Below, piece after piece: positions 22,969 to 31,289 of a stretch of DNA of 37,650 nt; position 1 is the stretch's first letter; each line of letters opens with the position of its first letter. A model generated the notes under the pieces. It worked only from the letters and a program-made list of their open reading frames with translations, had not been told where the DNA came from and made no database searches. The stretch is from Prosthecobacter sp. (GTDB lineage Bacteria > Verrucomicrobiota > Verrucomicrobiia > Verrucomicrobiales > Verrucomicrobiaceae). The position numbers and the translations under genes were made by a program. Location of the stretch: contig NZ_JAQSEA010000150.1 in the NCBI RefSeq assembly GCF_029946185.1, forward strand, positions 1 through 37,650. Reading direction: 5' to 3'.

Positions 22969-25467
22969 ATGAAACACCCTCTCATTTCTCTTCTATTCAT
23001 CGCGACAGGGGCGCTCGCGCAACTGGCCGATCAGGCGACTCCGGCAGACAAGGTCACGATCTCCAAAGGCTTTAAAGTGGAGCTGCTGTATTCTGTGCCC
23101 AAAGAGCAGGAAGGCTCATGGGTGTCGATGACACAGGATGACAAAGGCCGCATGATTTGCAGCGACCAGTATGGCGCGCTGTACCGCATCACCCCACCGG
23201 CGCTGACTGGCAGTCCCGGTGAAACGAAGGTGGAAAAGCTGAGCATCGACTTTGGTCACTGCCAGGGTTTGCTGTTTCATGCAGGCGCACTTTATGGCGT
23301 GGTGAATGACAACGCCTATCAGGGCCGCGGCCTCTACCGCTGCAAGGACACGAACGGGGATGATCAATTCGACACGGTGGAACTGCTGCGCTCCTTCCCG
23401 GGCAAGGCCGGGGAGCACGGACCGCATGGCGTGATCGCATCTCCGGATGGGAAAAGCCTGTATGTGATGTGCGGCAACCAGACGCCGGAACCCAACTGTG
23501 AGACCAGCCTGGTGCCCCGCCATTGGGCCGAGGATCAACTTTACCCCATGCTGACCGGACGTGGCTTCATGCGCGATGTACTGGCTCCAGGAGGCTGGCT
23601 GGCGAAAACCGATCTCGACGGCAAGAAATGGGAGTTGGTGAACATTGGCACGCGCAACACTTACGACATCGCCATGAACCGCAGTGGCGACATCTTTGGC
23701 TTCGACGCTGACATGGAGTGGGACACCGGCATGCCCTGGTACCGCCCCACGCGTGTGTGCTTCATGCAGAGCGGTGGGGATTTCGGCTGGCGCACTTGCA
23801 GCAAGAAATTCCCCATGCGCTGGGAGGACAGCCTGCCGGCCGTGGTGGACATCGGACCTGGCTCTCCGACCGGCGTGGCTTTTGGCTATGGCGCGAAGTT
23901 TCCGGCTAAGTATCAGGATGCGCTTTTCATCTGCGACTGGAGCTACGGCAAGATGTATGCCGTGCATCTTTCGCCGAACGGTGGTGGTTACACTGGTGTG
24001 ACTGAGGAGTTCATGAGCGGTGCTCCGCTGCCGCTGACGGACATTGAAGTCTCGAAGAAGGATGGCGCAATGTATGTGAGCGTAGGCGGCCGCAAGGTGC
24101 AGTCGGGGTTGTATCGGGTAACTTATGTGGGTGGTGAGCTTGGTTCTTGGGATTCCACTCAGCATGCGGATTCGGGCAATCATAACAGAACGGCGGATGT
24201 TCGTAGAGGGTTAGAAGCCTTCCTCGGCAAACAAGATGCCGAGGCTGTTGACCGGGCATGGCTCAATCTTGGACATGCTGACCGCAACATGCGTTTCGCT
24301 GCCCGTATTGCGCTGGAGCATCAGCCGCTGGCTTCCTGGAAAGATAAAGCGCTAACCGAAACCAATCCTCGTGCCGCCCTGAGCGCGCTCATGGCTCTAG
24401 CTCGCAGCAGTGGTGGAGACAAAGCACTACAGAAGCCGGTGCTGGCTGCGCTGAACAAGATCAATTTCAAGGCGCTCAAGGGGATTGATCGTGTGACGTT
24501 GATCCGTGACTACATGCTCGCCTTCACGCGCATGGGAGAGCCGGATGCTGCGACAAAGGAGTCGCTGATCAAGCATCTGTCGCCGCTGTTTCCCACGAAT
24601 GATCCGGCGCTGAACCGTGATCTGTGTGAGGTGCTGGTCTATCTGGGCGATGAAGGCATCGTGGCCAAGGCTGAGCCGCTGGTGAATGGCTCGCCGACCC
24701 AGGAGGAGCAGATCGATTATGCTCGCATTCTGCGATTTGCGAAGAGCGGCTGGACGAAGGAGCTGCGCGCCGACTACTTCCGCTGGTTTCTGCGTGCTGC
24801 GAACTACAAAGGTGGGGCGTCGTTTGACTTGTTTATTGGCGAGATCAAACAGAACGCGCTTTCCACCATGACGGAGGAGGAAAAGCTGGCCATCAAGGAT
24901 GTGCTGGATTCCAAGCCGGAAGCCAAAGCGCCGAGCTTCACGGTGAAGCCGATGCAGTTCGTCAAAGCGTGGACGCTGGCTGAACTCAGCAAGTCGCTCG
25001 GAGTCGGACTGGAGGGCAACCGTAACTTCGCCAATGGCCGCAACATGTTTGGTGCAGCCACCTGCTTCGCCTGTCACCGCTTTAACAACGAAGGCGGTGC
25101 CGTTGGTCCTGACCTGACCAGTGTGGCTGGCAAGTACAGCCCGCGCGATCTGCTGGAGCATATTCTGGAGCCTAGCAAGGAGATCAGCGACCAGTATGGC
25201 AGCACGGTCTTCACCCTGCAGGACGGCAGCACGGTCATTGGCCGCATCGCTAACATGAATGAGAACAACATGATGGTCTGCACCAACATGATGGACCCCA
25301 ACAACTTCACCAATGTCGATTCCCGCAAGGTGGTGAAAACGGAGGAGAGCAAGATCAGCATGATGCCGCCGGGCCTGCTCTTCATGCTCAAAGAGGACGA
25401 CATCCTCGATCTCATGGCCTATCTGCTGAGCAAGGGGAATCCGGACGATCCCATGTTTGTGAAGTAA
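22969..25467 (+). CDS. PVC-type beta-propeller/HEAT protein with C-terminal haem-binding domain
   Basis: 832 aa from the ATG at 22969, chosen because it opens a signal peptide (KHPLISLLFIATGALA). The N-terminal half (about 35-400) is a propeller of the sorbosone/glucose-dehydrogenase type: CSDQYGALYRI, HGVIASPDGKSLYVMCGNQ, RNTYDIAMNRSGDIFGFDAD, LFICDWSYGKMYAVHLSP. A HEAT-like helical region follows (about 420-660). The C-terminal domain carries Cys699-Phe-Ala-Cys702-His703 (CFACH), one covalently attached c-type haem, then GGAVGPDLTSVAGKY and LEHILEPSKEISDQYG, hallmarks of the Planctomycetes/Verrucomicrobia haem-binding domain family. A periplasmic dehydrogenase passing electrons to the haem is inferred; the substrate is unknown. 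Confidence 0.9.
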   Translation: MKHPLISLLFIATGALAQLADQATPADKVTISKGFKVELLYSVPKEQEGSWVSMTQDDKGRMICSDQYGALYRITPPALTGSPGETKVEKLSIDFGHCQGLLFHAGALYGVVNDNAYQGRGLYRCKDTNGDDQFDTVELLRSFPGKAGEHGPHGVIASPDGKSLYVMCGNQTPEPNCETSLVPRHWAEDQLYPMLTGRGFMRDVLAPGGWLAKTDLDGKKWELVNIGTRNTYDIAMNRSGDIFGFDADMEWDTGMPWYRPTRVCFMQSGGDFGWRTCSKKFPMRWEDSLPAVVDIGPGSPTGVAFGYGAKFPAKYQDALFICDWSYGKMYAVHLSPNGGGYTGVTEEFMSGAPLPLTDIEVSKKDGAMYVSVGGRKVQSGLYRVTYVGGELGSWDSTQHADSGNHNRTADVRRGLEAFLGKQDAEAVDRAWLNLGHADRNMRFAARIALEHQPLASWKDKALTETNPRAALSALMALARSSGGDKALQKPVLAALNKINFKALKGIDRVTLIRDYMLAFTRMGEPDAATKESLIKHLSPLFPTNDPALNRDLCEVLVYLGDEGIVAKAEPLVNGSPTQEEQIDYARILRFAKSGWTKELRADYFRWFLRAANYKGGASFDLFIGEIKQNALSTMTEEEKLAIKDVLDSKPEAKAPSFTVKPMQFVKAWTLAELSKSLGVGLEGNRNFANGRNMFGAATCFACHRFNNEGGAVGPDLTSVAGKYSPRDLLEHILEPSKEISDQYGSTVFTLQDGSTVIGRIANMNENNMMVCTNMMDPNNFTNVDSRKVVKTEESKISMMPPGLLFMLKEDDILDLMAYLLSKGNPDDPMFVK

Positions 25468-25533
25468 AACGAATCACGTAACCCAATTCCGGGTGGAAGG
25501 CTGTTTCCTGCACAAAGATAGTGGGCTTCGGTG

Positions 25534-25623
25534 GCGGTAGGCTGAGGACAGCCAGCCCTGCCTCCCGCTGGCGTGGGAGTGTTGATGGAGCAAAGGCAGG
25601 GCGGTTTGTCCTTCAACTGCCGT
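25534..25623. repeat. Long imperfect inverted repeat
   Basis: Arms of 30 bp at 25534-25563 and 25594-25623 match at 21 of 30 positions, with a perfect inner 9-bp stretch (GCCCTGCCT/AGGCAGGGC) and AGGACA/TGTCCT outside it. The 30-bp loop contains a smaller TCCC/GGGA pairing. It lies between convergent genes (stops at 25467 and 25754). It may be an interspersed structured repeat or part of the 3' end of the cytochrome-protein transcript. Confidence 0.45.
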
Positions 25624-25689
25624 CGAACGTCTCCAGGCTTTGTTTTCAGAAATCACTGTAACACCTCACATCGCTTCTGCTGCCAATGC

Positions 25690-25721
25690 AAAGGCCCCAG
25701 TTCTTACGAACTGGGGCCTTT
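25690..25721. terminator. Strong bidirectional stem-loop terminator
   Basis: AAAGGCCCCAGTTC and GAACTGGGGCCTTT pair perfectly over 14 bp around the 4-nt loop TTAC. The A/T ends give a short T-tract on either strand. It sits 33 bp past the stop of the minus-strand basic protein gene and 222 bp past the plus-strand cytochrome gene, so it can serve both. Confidence 0.8.
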
Positions 25722-25753
25722 GTCTGATGACGGTAGTAACCGTAAGTTAGAAC

Positions 25754-26008
25754 TTATTTGGCTTTCTTCTCAGCGGCGGGGGCGACGGACTTCTGCTTGG
25801 CCCAGCGCTTGCGCTGAGCGTCAGCGATCTTCTTGCGCGCTGCGGGGGACATGATTCTCTTCTTTTTGGCAGGCTTTTCTGCAGTCGATGAGGTGGTGGA
25901 GGACGACTTGGATGAGCCGCTAAGCAGTTGAGCCAGTTCCTGCTGGAGGTCTTCGATTTTTTCTTGAAGAGTAGCAGCGCGGCGAAGTTGGGAAGACGAT
26001 AGAATCAT
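25754..26008 (-). CDS. Small basic coiled-coil protein with C-terminal KRW motif
   Basis: 84 aa. Residues 8-30 form a short coiled coil (LRRAATLQEKIEDLQQELAQ). A Ser/Thr-rich linker follows (GSSKSSSTTSSTAEKP). The basic C-terminus has KKKRIMSPAARKKIADAQ then RKRWAKQK. The SPAARKKIADAQRKRWA pattern recurs in small bacterial proteins, often annotated as histone-like or of unknown function. The basic tail suggests nucleic-acid binding and the coiled coil suggests oligomerisation (inference). It has its own terminator hairpin at 25690-25721 and an AT-rich upstream region without a Shine-Dalgarno sequence, so it is probably monocistronic. Confidence 0.8.
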   Translation of the reverse strand: MILSSSQLRRAATLQEKIEDLQQELAQLLSGSSKSSSTTSSTAEKPAKKKRIMSPAARKKIADAQRKRWAKQKSVAPAAEKKAK

Positions 26009-26102
26009 TTGTGGTTTTATTATTGGGATTACAACACCTTGTTTATGAAAGGCTTAGTGGAAAGTCAAGCGCAGAACCAAGTGCGGCATCTCAGTTCGGC
26101 GG

Positions 26103-27371
26103 TTAAAGCGCCTTGTTATAGATGCTCTGGAATACCTGAGCAGCGTTTGGATCAATGATGGTGATGCCGTCTTTGTCGAAGCGTGCAGTAACTGTCGCTC
26201 CTTTGCCTTCCTGCATGTACTTCCAGTTAAGATCGCGCACGCGGGCGGCGGCGTCCACAATGGCGCAGGTAATACGGGCATCTTCGGCGGTAGGATAGAG
26301 TGAGGCCACGGAATCCCGTGTTTCTTGGGCAAACTTCACGCGGCAGATGGCCACCAGACCCACAGTCAGACTATCGACGCCATAGCCTATGTAGCCTTTG
26401 CTGCCATCCGGGCGGGATACTTCACGGGTAAAGTGATTGTTGCTCGTGCGGGTGCCGCCGCCCTGATTCCACCAGCGGAAGCCACGGTACTGCTGGTCGC
26501 TCTCGACTTTGCCGTCAGCACCGACGATCTCATGACCTTGGTTCACCGGACCTTCAAAGTCAGCGGGGGTAACCCAGTTATTGTTAAAACTGATCGACAT
26601 GCCGTTGTCGAAATCGACGCGCACTTGCACGGCGTCGAAGGCATTGATGCCGTCGCGGATCAGACGTTTCTTCTGACCCACAGCGGTCAGGGACACGGGC
26701 TTGCTGTGGTAGTAGCTCCAGATCAGGTCCGTCCAATGCGGGCCGACGTAGCTGAATGGGTCGCTGCTTTCCACCCACTTGAAGGTGCTGGTGCTGACTT
26801 CAAGCGGCTCTTCGAGATAGGCGGTGCCATAGAGCGGCGCACCGATGCGGTTCTGGATGTCATCGCGAATGCGCAGGTGGTCGGGGTCATAGCGTTTGTG
26901 CATGTCGACAGCGACGATGAGGTTTTTGGCCTTGGCCGCTTCGATGATTTCATCCGATTCTTGAATGGAGAGGCACATGGGTTTTTCGGTCAAGACGTGA
27001 ACCCCTTTGGCCAGAGCGGCGAGAATGGGCTGCGTGTGCAGATGGTCCGGAGTTGCCACTGCCATCACATCGAGATCGGGAAAGGCAGCCAGGATGTCAT
27101 CCCAAGGCGCATCGCCATGGAAGGCACGCGGCTCGTGGCCGGTGAGTTCCTTGAAGGCGGCAGCGGTTTTGAGCGCGGATTTCTCACTGCGGGTGGCGAC
27201 GGCGACGAGATCAAACTTCACCCCGGCGAGTTCGCGGGAGTATTTGTCGAGGCCGACACGGGCGAGCTGCCCGGCGATGCCGAAGCGCTGCAGGTCCGCG
27301 TAAGCACGTGCGTGAACATCTCCGCCGAACATGCCGGCGCCAACGAGGGCGATCTTGATTGTGGATTCCAT
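26103..27371 (-). CDS. Gfo/Idh/MocA family oxidoreductase
   Basis: 422 aa. N-terminal Rossmann fold with the dinucleotide loop GAGMFGG (11-17), strand LVAVATRSEKSA, ATPDHLH, and the family motif Glu129-Lys130-Pro131 (LTEKP), where the lysine is catalytic. The C-terminal alpha/beta domain has GPHWTDLIWSYY with the conserved region that positions the active-site His/Asp. These enzymes act on sugars, inositols or related polyols with NAD(P). No Tat signal is present, so it is cytoplasmic, unlike many PVC relatives. It ends 94 bp upstream of the small basic protein gene. The substrate cannot be told from sequence or context. Confidence 0.9.
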   Translation of the reverse strand: MESTIKIALVGAGMFGGDVHARAYADLQRFGIAGQLARVGLDKYSRELAGVKFDLVAVATRSEKSALKTAAAFKELTGHEPRAFHGDAPWDDILAAFPDLDVMAVATPDHLHTQPILAALAKGVHVLTEKPMCLSIQESDEIIEAAKAKNLIVAVDMHKRYDPDHLRIRDDIQNRIGAPLYGTAYLEEPLEVSTSTFKWVESSDPFSYVGPHWTDLIWSYYHSKPVSLTAVGQKKRLIRDGINAFDAVQVRVDFDNGMSISFNNNWVTPADFEGPVNQGHEIVGADGKVESDQQYRGFRWWNQGGGTRTSNNHFTREVSRPDGSKGYIGYGVDSLTVGLVAICRVKFAQETRDSVASLYPTAEDARITCAIVDAAARVRDLNWKYMQEGKGATVTARFDKDGITIIDPNAAQVFQSIYNKAL

Positions 27372-27622
27372 GGTGCCACACGGAACGCGAAGTCAGGCGT
27401 CATGCAACCGGTCTGGCTGATACATGAATGCCGGGTTCGCGTGTTTTGGTGAGCCTGCCGTGCCAAGGGCAATGACGAGTGCGTCTGGGTTTGCATGGCG
27501 TGCAGAGGCGAGCATGAAGAGGCCAAAATTCGCGGACGGTTGCACGCTCTCCGGATTTGCCATGAACTACAATCACCGCAGCCCTCCGTGACAGGCAAGC
27601 CAAAAACGGTGATTGCAAGCCG

Positions 27623-28153
27623 TCACGCTGCCAGTGGCGTTGCGAGCGCTACGTAGTCAGGCCTGTCCGAGGCATCGCGATAGGTGTGGCCTTTGATCAC
27701 CTGCCCATGATGCAGCAGAAATGCGCCGGGGAGCTGGAGCGGATCGCCTTTGATCCTGCCCGGCAGATGACCTGCCACGGCGGACTTGATCCAGGCACAC
27801 AGCACACGCGGTCCCATCAATTGCACCATGCGGCCACGCTTCAGGCCCAGCCCCTTGTAAAGTGTGCGTTGAGGATCCGCCACAGCGGCGATGTCAGCCA
27901 AACCATAGCGTCCGGCAAAGGCGGCAAAATCTTCAGCCTCGCCCATGTGCCCCAGCACGATACGCGTGCCCGCGGCTTCAATCTGCCTGCGCAGTCGCGC
28001 GATGTCAGACATGGCATTGCGGCAGAAGGTGCAGCCCTCGTGCCGCAGCAGGACCAGCAGCACTGGCGACTTGTCTGACAGAGCCGCGAGTGTTTCTCCC
28101 GTGCTAGTCAGCGTTCGTCCCAGCAGTTCGGCAGAGTCAGGGGAAGCTCTCAT
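27623..28153 (-). CDS. Thioredoxin-fold redox protein (AhpC/TSA_2, SelL-like)
   Basis: 176 aa without a signal peptide. The active site is Cys41-x-x-Cys44 in LRHEGCTFCRNAMSD, followed by a typical thioredoxin-fold layout (TRIVLGHMGEAEDFAAFAG, then a strand and LYKGLGLKRG, then LPGAFLLHHGQVI with a cis-Pro-like turn). This fits the AhpC/TSA_2 (peroxiredoxin-like 2, SelL-related) family, which probably has reductase or peroxidase roles; substrates are poorly known. It is followed downstream by 250 bp of noncoding sequence before the Gfo/Idh gene. The 58-aa gene ends 38 bp upstream of its start. Confidence 0.82.
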   Translation of the reverse strand: MRASPDSAELLGRTLTSTGETLAALSDKSPVLLVLLRHEGCTFCRNAMSDIARLRRQIEAAGTRIVLGHMGEAEDFAAFAGRYGLADIAAVADPQRTLYKGLGLKRGRMVQLMGPRVLCAWIKSAVAGHLPGRIKGDPLQLPGAFLLHHGQVIKGHTYRDASDRPDYVALATPLAA

Positions 28154-28191
28154 TCCAGGAGCTTAGCCAGTCATGCAGACTTCCCAGTCCT

Positions 28192-28368
28192 TTATTTCCC
28201 AGCATTCGCCTTGTCGGCAGGCTTTCCAGCAGGGGCGTCAGCTTTGGCAGCAGGCACGGTGGGCTTGGGAGCTGTAAACAAAACTTTGGGGGTGCGGACG
28301 CCCGACCACTGGTCATTTTTGGTTTTGAAAGGGCGGGGGGATCGATTGCTGACTTTTTGACTGCGCAT
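28192..28368 (-). CDS. 58-aa basic Ala/Pro/Lys-rich protein
   Basis: An ATG-to-TAA frame of 58 codons plus stop. The N-terminal half is basic (RSQKVSNRSPRPFKTKNDQW) and the C-terminus is a low-complexity Ala-Pro-Lys tail (VPAAKADAPAGKPADKANAG). GGAGG lies just 2 nt before the ATG, which is tight but the best Shine-Dalgarno match in this part of the window. No family is recognised. The Lys-Ala-Pro tail resembles those of small nucleic-acid-associated proteins. It precedes the redox protein gene by 38 bp on the same strand and is divergent from the DUF5069 gene. Confidence 0.55.
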   Translation of the reverse strand: MRSQKVSNRSPRPFKTKNDQWSGVRTPKVLFTAPKPTVPAAKADAPAGKPADKANAGK

Positions 28369-28471
28369 GGCCTCCGTTACTTTTGAATAGCCCGAATTGC
28401 AAAGGGTGCTTCACACCTTTGCACACTCATGCCATTCTTGAAGGCGGTGGGCGGCCGTGCATATTTCTCGC

Positions 28472-29086
28472 ATGACACTCCCTTACCCCACCCTCATTCC
28501 CGGACTCCGCAGCCCTAACGCTCAAGTGAACGGTCTGGTCTATTTCGGCCGGATGCTGGACAAGATTCGTCTGACTGCCGCGGGCACACTGCCTGAAGAC
28601 TGGCAGTCTAGGCGCGGCGCTATCTCTGGCAGCTTTGACTGGCGCTGCTGCGAGTTCCTCCGAATCGACTACGCCACACTCGAAGCTGAAACGCTCAAGG
28701 GCGGTAGCGATGAAAGCCTGCTGGCCTGGGCCTATACGAATGGCCGCCAGCCCACCGAGCAGGAGATCGAAATCTGGAACGCCTTCATGACCAAGCGCGG
28801 CTGGCGCGATACAGGCACGGAGCGTCTGAACGAACGCCTGGCGGAAATCGGCCTGCCACCCGGAACGGTGGCGACGATGTTTGAGTACATCGAAATTGAT
28901 GAAGGCAGGCTGATCCCTAGCGCGAAGTCACTGCGCCGCCATTCACCTGCGGCTCATGAAGGCTGCTTTCACGGGGTTCCTTCCACTGGATTGTTGAAGG
29001 AGGCGGAAGAAATAGCGCAGCTCACGCCACCGCGATCACCGCAGTCTGCGCCGTGGGCGGCAGCGGATGCAACGAAGCCTCATTGA
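28472..29086 (+). CDS. DUF5069 family protein with C-terminal extension
   Basis: 204 aa from the ATG at 28472; a GTG at 28457 is also in frame. The DUF5069 core (about 1-150) is clear: LIPGLRSPNAQVNGLVYFGR, MLDKIRLTAAGTLP, DWRCCEFLRID, and FEYIEIDEGR, where the family normally ends. About 50 residues follow (IPSAKSLRRHSPAAHEGC...), low in predicted structure and running 65 bp into the convergent methyltransferase gene. That tail may be an artefact of a lost stop codon. The function of DUF5069 is unknown; it is widespread in Verrucomicrobia and relatives. No Shine-Dalgarno sequence is seen. Confidence 0.8.
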   Translation: MTLPYPTLIPGLRSPNAQVNGLVYFGRMLDKIRLTAAGTLPEDWQSRRGAISGSFDWRCCEFLRIDYATLEAETLKGGSDESLLAWAYTNGRQPTEQEIEIWNAFMTKRGWRDTGTERLNERLAEIGLPPGTVATMFEYIEIDEGRLIPSAKSLRRHSPAAHEGCFHGVPSTGLLKEAEEIAQLTPPRSPQSAPWAAADATKPH

Positions 29087-30038
29087 AGCCTGCCTCGATG
29101 AGCATCTGCTGATACTCCGCAAACGTGTAGGCATCCCCCTCCGGCGTGGTGCCAAGCATGACGAGGCTGAAGCTGGCAGCCGGAGGCGGAGTGACGCGAT
29201 CCTCATTCGGCACAAATTCAACGATCACCACCTTGCCGCCCGGCCGCAGCGCAGCCTTCACACGCTTCAGAAAGCGGGTGCATTCATTGATCGTGAAGTG
29301 GTGCAGGAAATTCGGCACCAGCACGACATCGTAATCACTGCCGAGATCCACCGTGAAGGCATCGCCGGTGATCGTACTGAAGCGTTCCGCGAGACCTGCT
29401 GCCGCTGCGTTTTCCTTCGTCACTTCGAGCACCGCTTCCCAATCAAGCGCAACGAGATGCGCGCGTGGATTTTTTTGCGCGACGGCAATGCCATAAGCCC
29501 CATGACTTGCGGAGATGTCGAGCACACGGGTCTCGCGGGAGGGATCCAGCGGCACCAGGGCCGCTGCGCCCTGCGAGGTCGGCATCATCATCGGCCCCAT
29601 GGCGCGGGCAAATTCCACCCAGGCCGGATGATCCGCTGCAGTCGTGCCCTCCTCCGTCGTATGCAGACGCCCACGGCGAATGGTGGATGCGAGATCTGTG
29701 AAGGCCTCCGTCAGCCCCGGAGCCAGCAGAAAATTCACCGCCGCGCCGAAGTACGCCGGGGATTTCTGATCAAGAAAAGCCGCAGAGGATGGCGTTAGCG
29801 TGTAGCACGGCCCATCCTTTGTGAGGAAGCCCAAGATCGTCAGATTGTCGGCCAGAATGCGGATGCCGCGCTCCGGGCACTGGCAGAGAGTGGCGATCTC
29901 GGCAGCAGTCGCCGGGTTGCTGCCGATGGCGGTGAACAACCCCAGATCAATCGCTGCCTTTAACGCTGCCGATTTTTGGAAGGCATTGATCGTTTCAAAG
30001 AAAAGCTGGGGAGACGGAGCTGCGGATGGATCAGACAT
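29022..30038 (-). CDS. SAM-dependent O-methyltransferase (family 2 type)
   Basis: 338 aa from the ATG at 30038; upstream in-frame codons to 30131 lack coding character. The N-terminal helical dimerisation/winged-helix domain (about 10-95: FETINAFQKSAALKAAIDLG, ILADNLTILGFLTKDG) is followed by a Rossmann methyltransferase domain: motif I VLDISASHGAYG, acidic motif II VALDWEAVLE, ITGDAFTVDLG, LVPNFLHHF, and LRPGGKVVIVEFVPNED. Such enzymes methylate hydroxyl groups of small aromatic or polyketide-like molecules. The usual GGGxG of motif I is replaced by SASHG. The 3' end overlaps the convergent DUF5069 gene by 65 bp. No biosynthetic neighbours reveal the substrate. Confidence 0.88.
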   Translation of the reverse strand: MSDPSAAPSPQLFFETINAFQKSAALKAAIDLGLFTAIGSNPATAAEIATLCQCPERGIRILADNLTILGFLTKDGPCYTLTPSSAAFLDQKSPAYFGAAVNFLLAPGLTEAFTDLASTIRRGRLHTTEEGTTAADHPAWVEFARAMGPMMMPTSQGAAALVPLDPSRETRVLDISASHGAYGIAVAQKNPRAHLVALDWEAVLEVTKENAAAAGLAERFSTITGDAFTVDLGSDYDVVLVPNFLHHFTINECTRFLKRVKAALRPGGKVVIVEFVPNEDRVTPPPAASFSLVMLGTTPEGDAYTFAEYQQMLIEAGFNEASLHPLPPTAQTAVIAVA

Positions 30039-30233
30039 AGTAGAGAAACAATAACAAGAGGACGCGTGATCGCCAATCCACATGAAAGCGCTCCCTGCTA
30101 AATAAAGATTTAGTGGCCATGAGTCGCACACGCCCGCATCTTCTATCTGAACGGACGGGAGGAATGCTGCACGTTAGATGCTGCCTTTGTTCCCGTTTTC
30201 ATCCAAGCTCATTCGCATCCATATAGCCGCCTC

Positions 30234-31289
30234 ATGGAATCTCTCTCTCCTGAAAGCCAGACTAAGCCGTCGCTGAACCGCCACGTCATGTTCTGCTTTC
30301 TGCCTCATGCGCTGTTTGTCCTGCTTGCCTTGGGTGTCTGGGGGGGGGGCTGGTGGCTTCTGCTGCCCATTGTTTTTTTGCAGGTCGCGCTGCCAATGCT
30401 GGACTGGATCACCGGCTGGCAGGATGACGGTCATTACGAGAAGGCTGATTTCTCAGGCGTGCAAGTGTCTTTGCTGCAATGGAACACGCGTCTGTATGCT
30501 GTGTTTTACATGGCCTCAATCGTGTGGCTGGCGATGTCTCTGAATCGTTTCAATGCCATGGAAATCGGCATCCTGATCGCAGTCGCCAGCCTGATGGGCG
30601 GGATCGGTTTTGGGGCAGCCCATGAGCTGCTGCACGGAAAGGAAGAGCTCGATCAGATCACACAGCGGCTGCTCACCACCTTCTTGTTCTATCCACACTA
30701 CAAGCTCATTCACATCCGCAGTCATCATGTCCACGCCGGAACGGATCATGACGAAAACACCGCCTGGCTGAATGAAAGCATCTACTCCTACATCTTCCGC
30801 ACGATTCCCGGCAGCATGATCCGCTGCTGTAAAATGGAGGCCCGACGCTGCAATGGCGAGGGCTTGTGGAAGAACAAAATGTTCATCTATGCCCTAGGCC
30901 AGCTGGCGCTGTTGATTGGCCTGTATCTGGTTTCAGGACTGAACGGCACCTTGTTTTATCTGGCTCACATCCTTGGCGCTCACATCGTCCTGGAGTCGGT
31001 GAATTACATCCAGCACTACGGCCTCATGCGCCGCATGAGCAACGGTGAATATGAAAAGACCGGTGCAGAGCACTCCTGGGATACCTACCACTTTTTCTCC
31101 AGCTACATCACCTTCCGCGTCGGGCACCACTCCTATCACCACATCGCAGTGAAGCCCTACTACCTCCTGACCCCGGAGCCCGAGGCCCCGAAACTTCCAG
31201 TGGGCTATTTCTGGGCCATTGCCATGGTCCTGCTGCCACCGTGGTGGCGACATGTGATCAATCCCAAGCTGAATGCGCCCGCCGCTTAG
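30234..31289 (+). CDS. AlkB-type membrane di-iron fatty acid/alkane hydroxylase
   Basis: 351 aa, hydrophobic with about six membrane helices. All histidine boxes of the alkane-monooxygenase family are present: His130-ELL-His134, His160-IRS-His164-His165, NYIQHYG at 257-263, and HHSYHH at 298-303. The NYxxHYG signature is specific for AlkB-like enzymes rather than desaturases. These enzymes hydroxylate terminal carbons of alkanes or related chains at the inner membrane using a rubredoxin. No rubredoxin or rubredoxin reductase gene is nearby. Its stop overlaps the stop of the convergent zinc-ribbon gene by 3 bp (TTAG). Substrate is not predictable; it may act on a cellular lipid rather than on alkanes. 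Confidence 0.9.
   Translation: MESLSPESQTKPSLNRHVMFCFLPHALFVLLALGVWGGGWWLLLPIVFLQVALPMLDWITGWQDDGHYEKADFSGVQVSLLQWNTRLYAVFYMASIVWLAMSLNRFNAMEIGILIAVASLMGGIGFGAAHELLHGKEELDQITQRLLTTFLFYPHYKLIHIRSHHVHAGTDHDENTAWLNESIYSYIFRTIPGSMIRCCKMEARRCNGEGLWKNKMFIYALGQLALLIGLYLVSGLNGTLFYLAHILGAHIVLESVNYIQHYGLMRRMSNGEYEKTGAEHSWDTYHFFSSYITFRVGHHSYHHIAVKPYYLLTPEPEAPKLPVGYFWAIAMVLLPPWWRHVINPKLNAPAA

Noticed and set aside
23116-24183. 355-codon minus-strand open frame
   Set aside because: Antisense to the propeller/cytochrome gene; the composition (His/Ala/Arg-rich) is typical of a GC-rich shadow frame.
26325-27452. 375-codon plus-strand open frame
   Set aside because: Antisense shadow of the Gfo/Idh/MocA gene, which has complete catalytic motifs on the minus strand.
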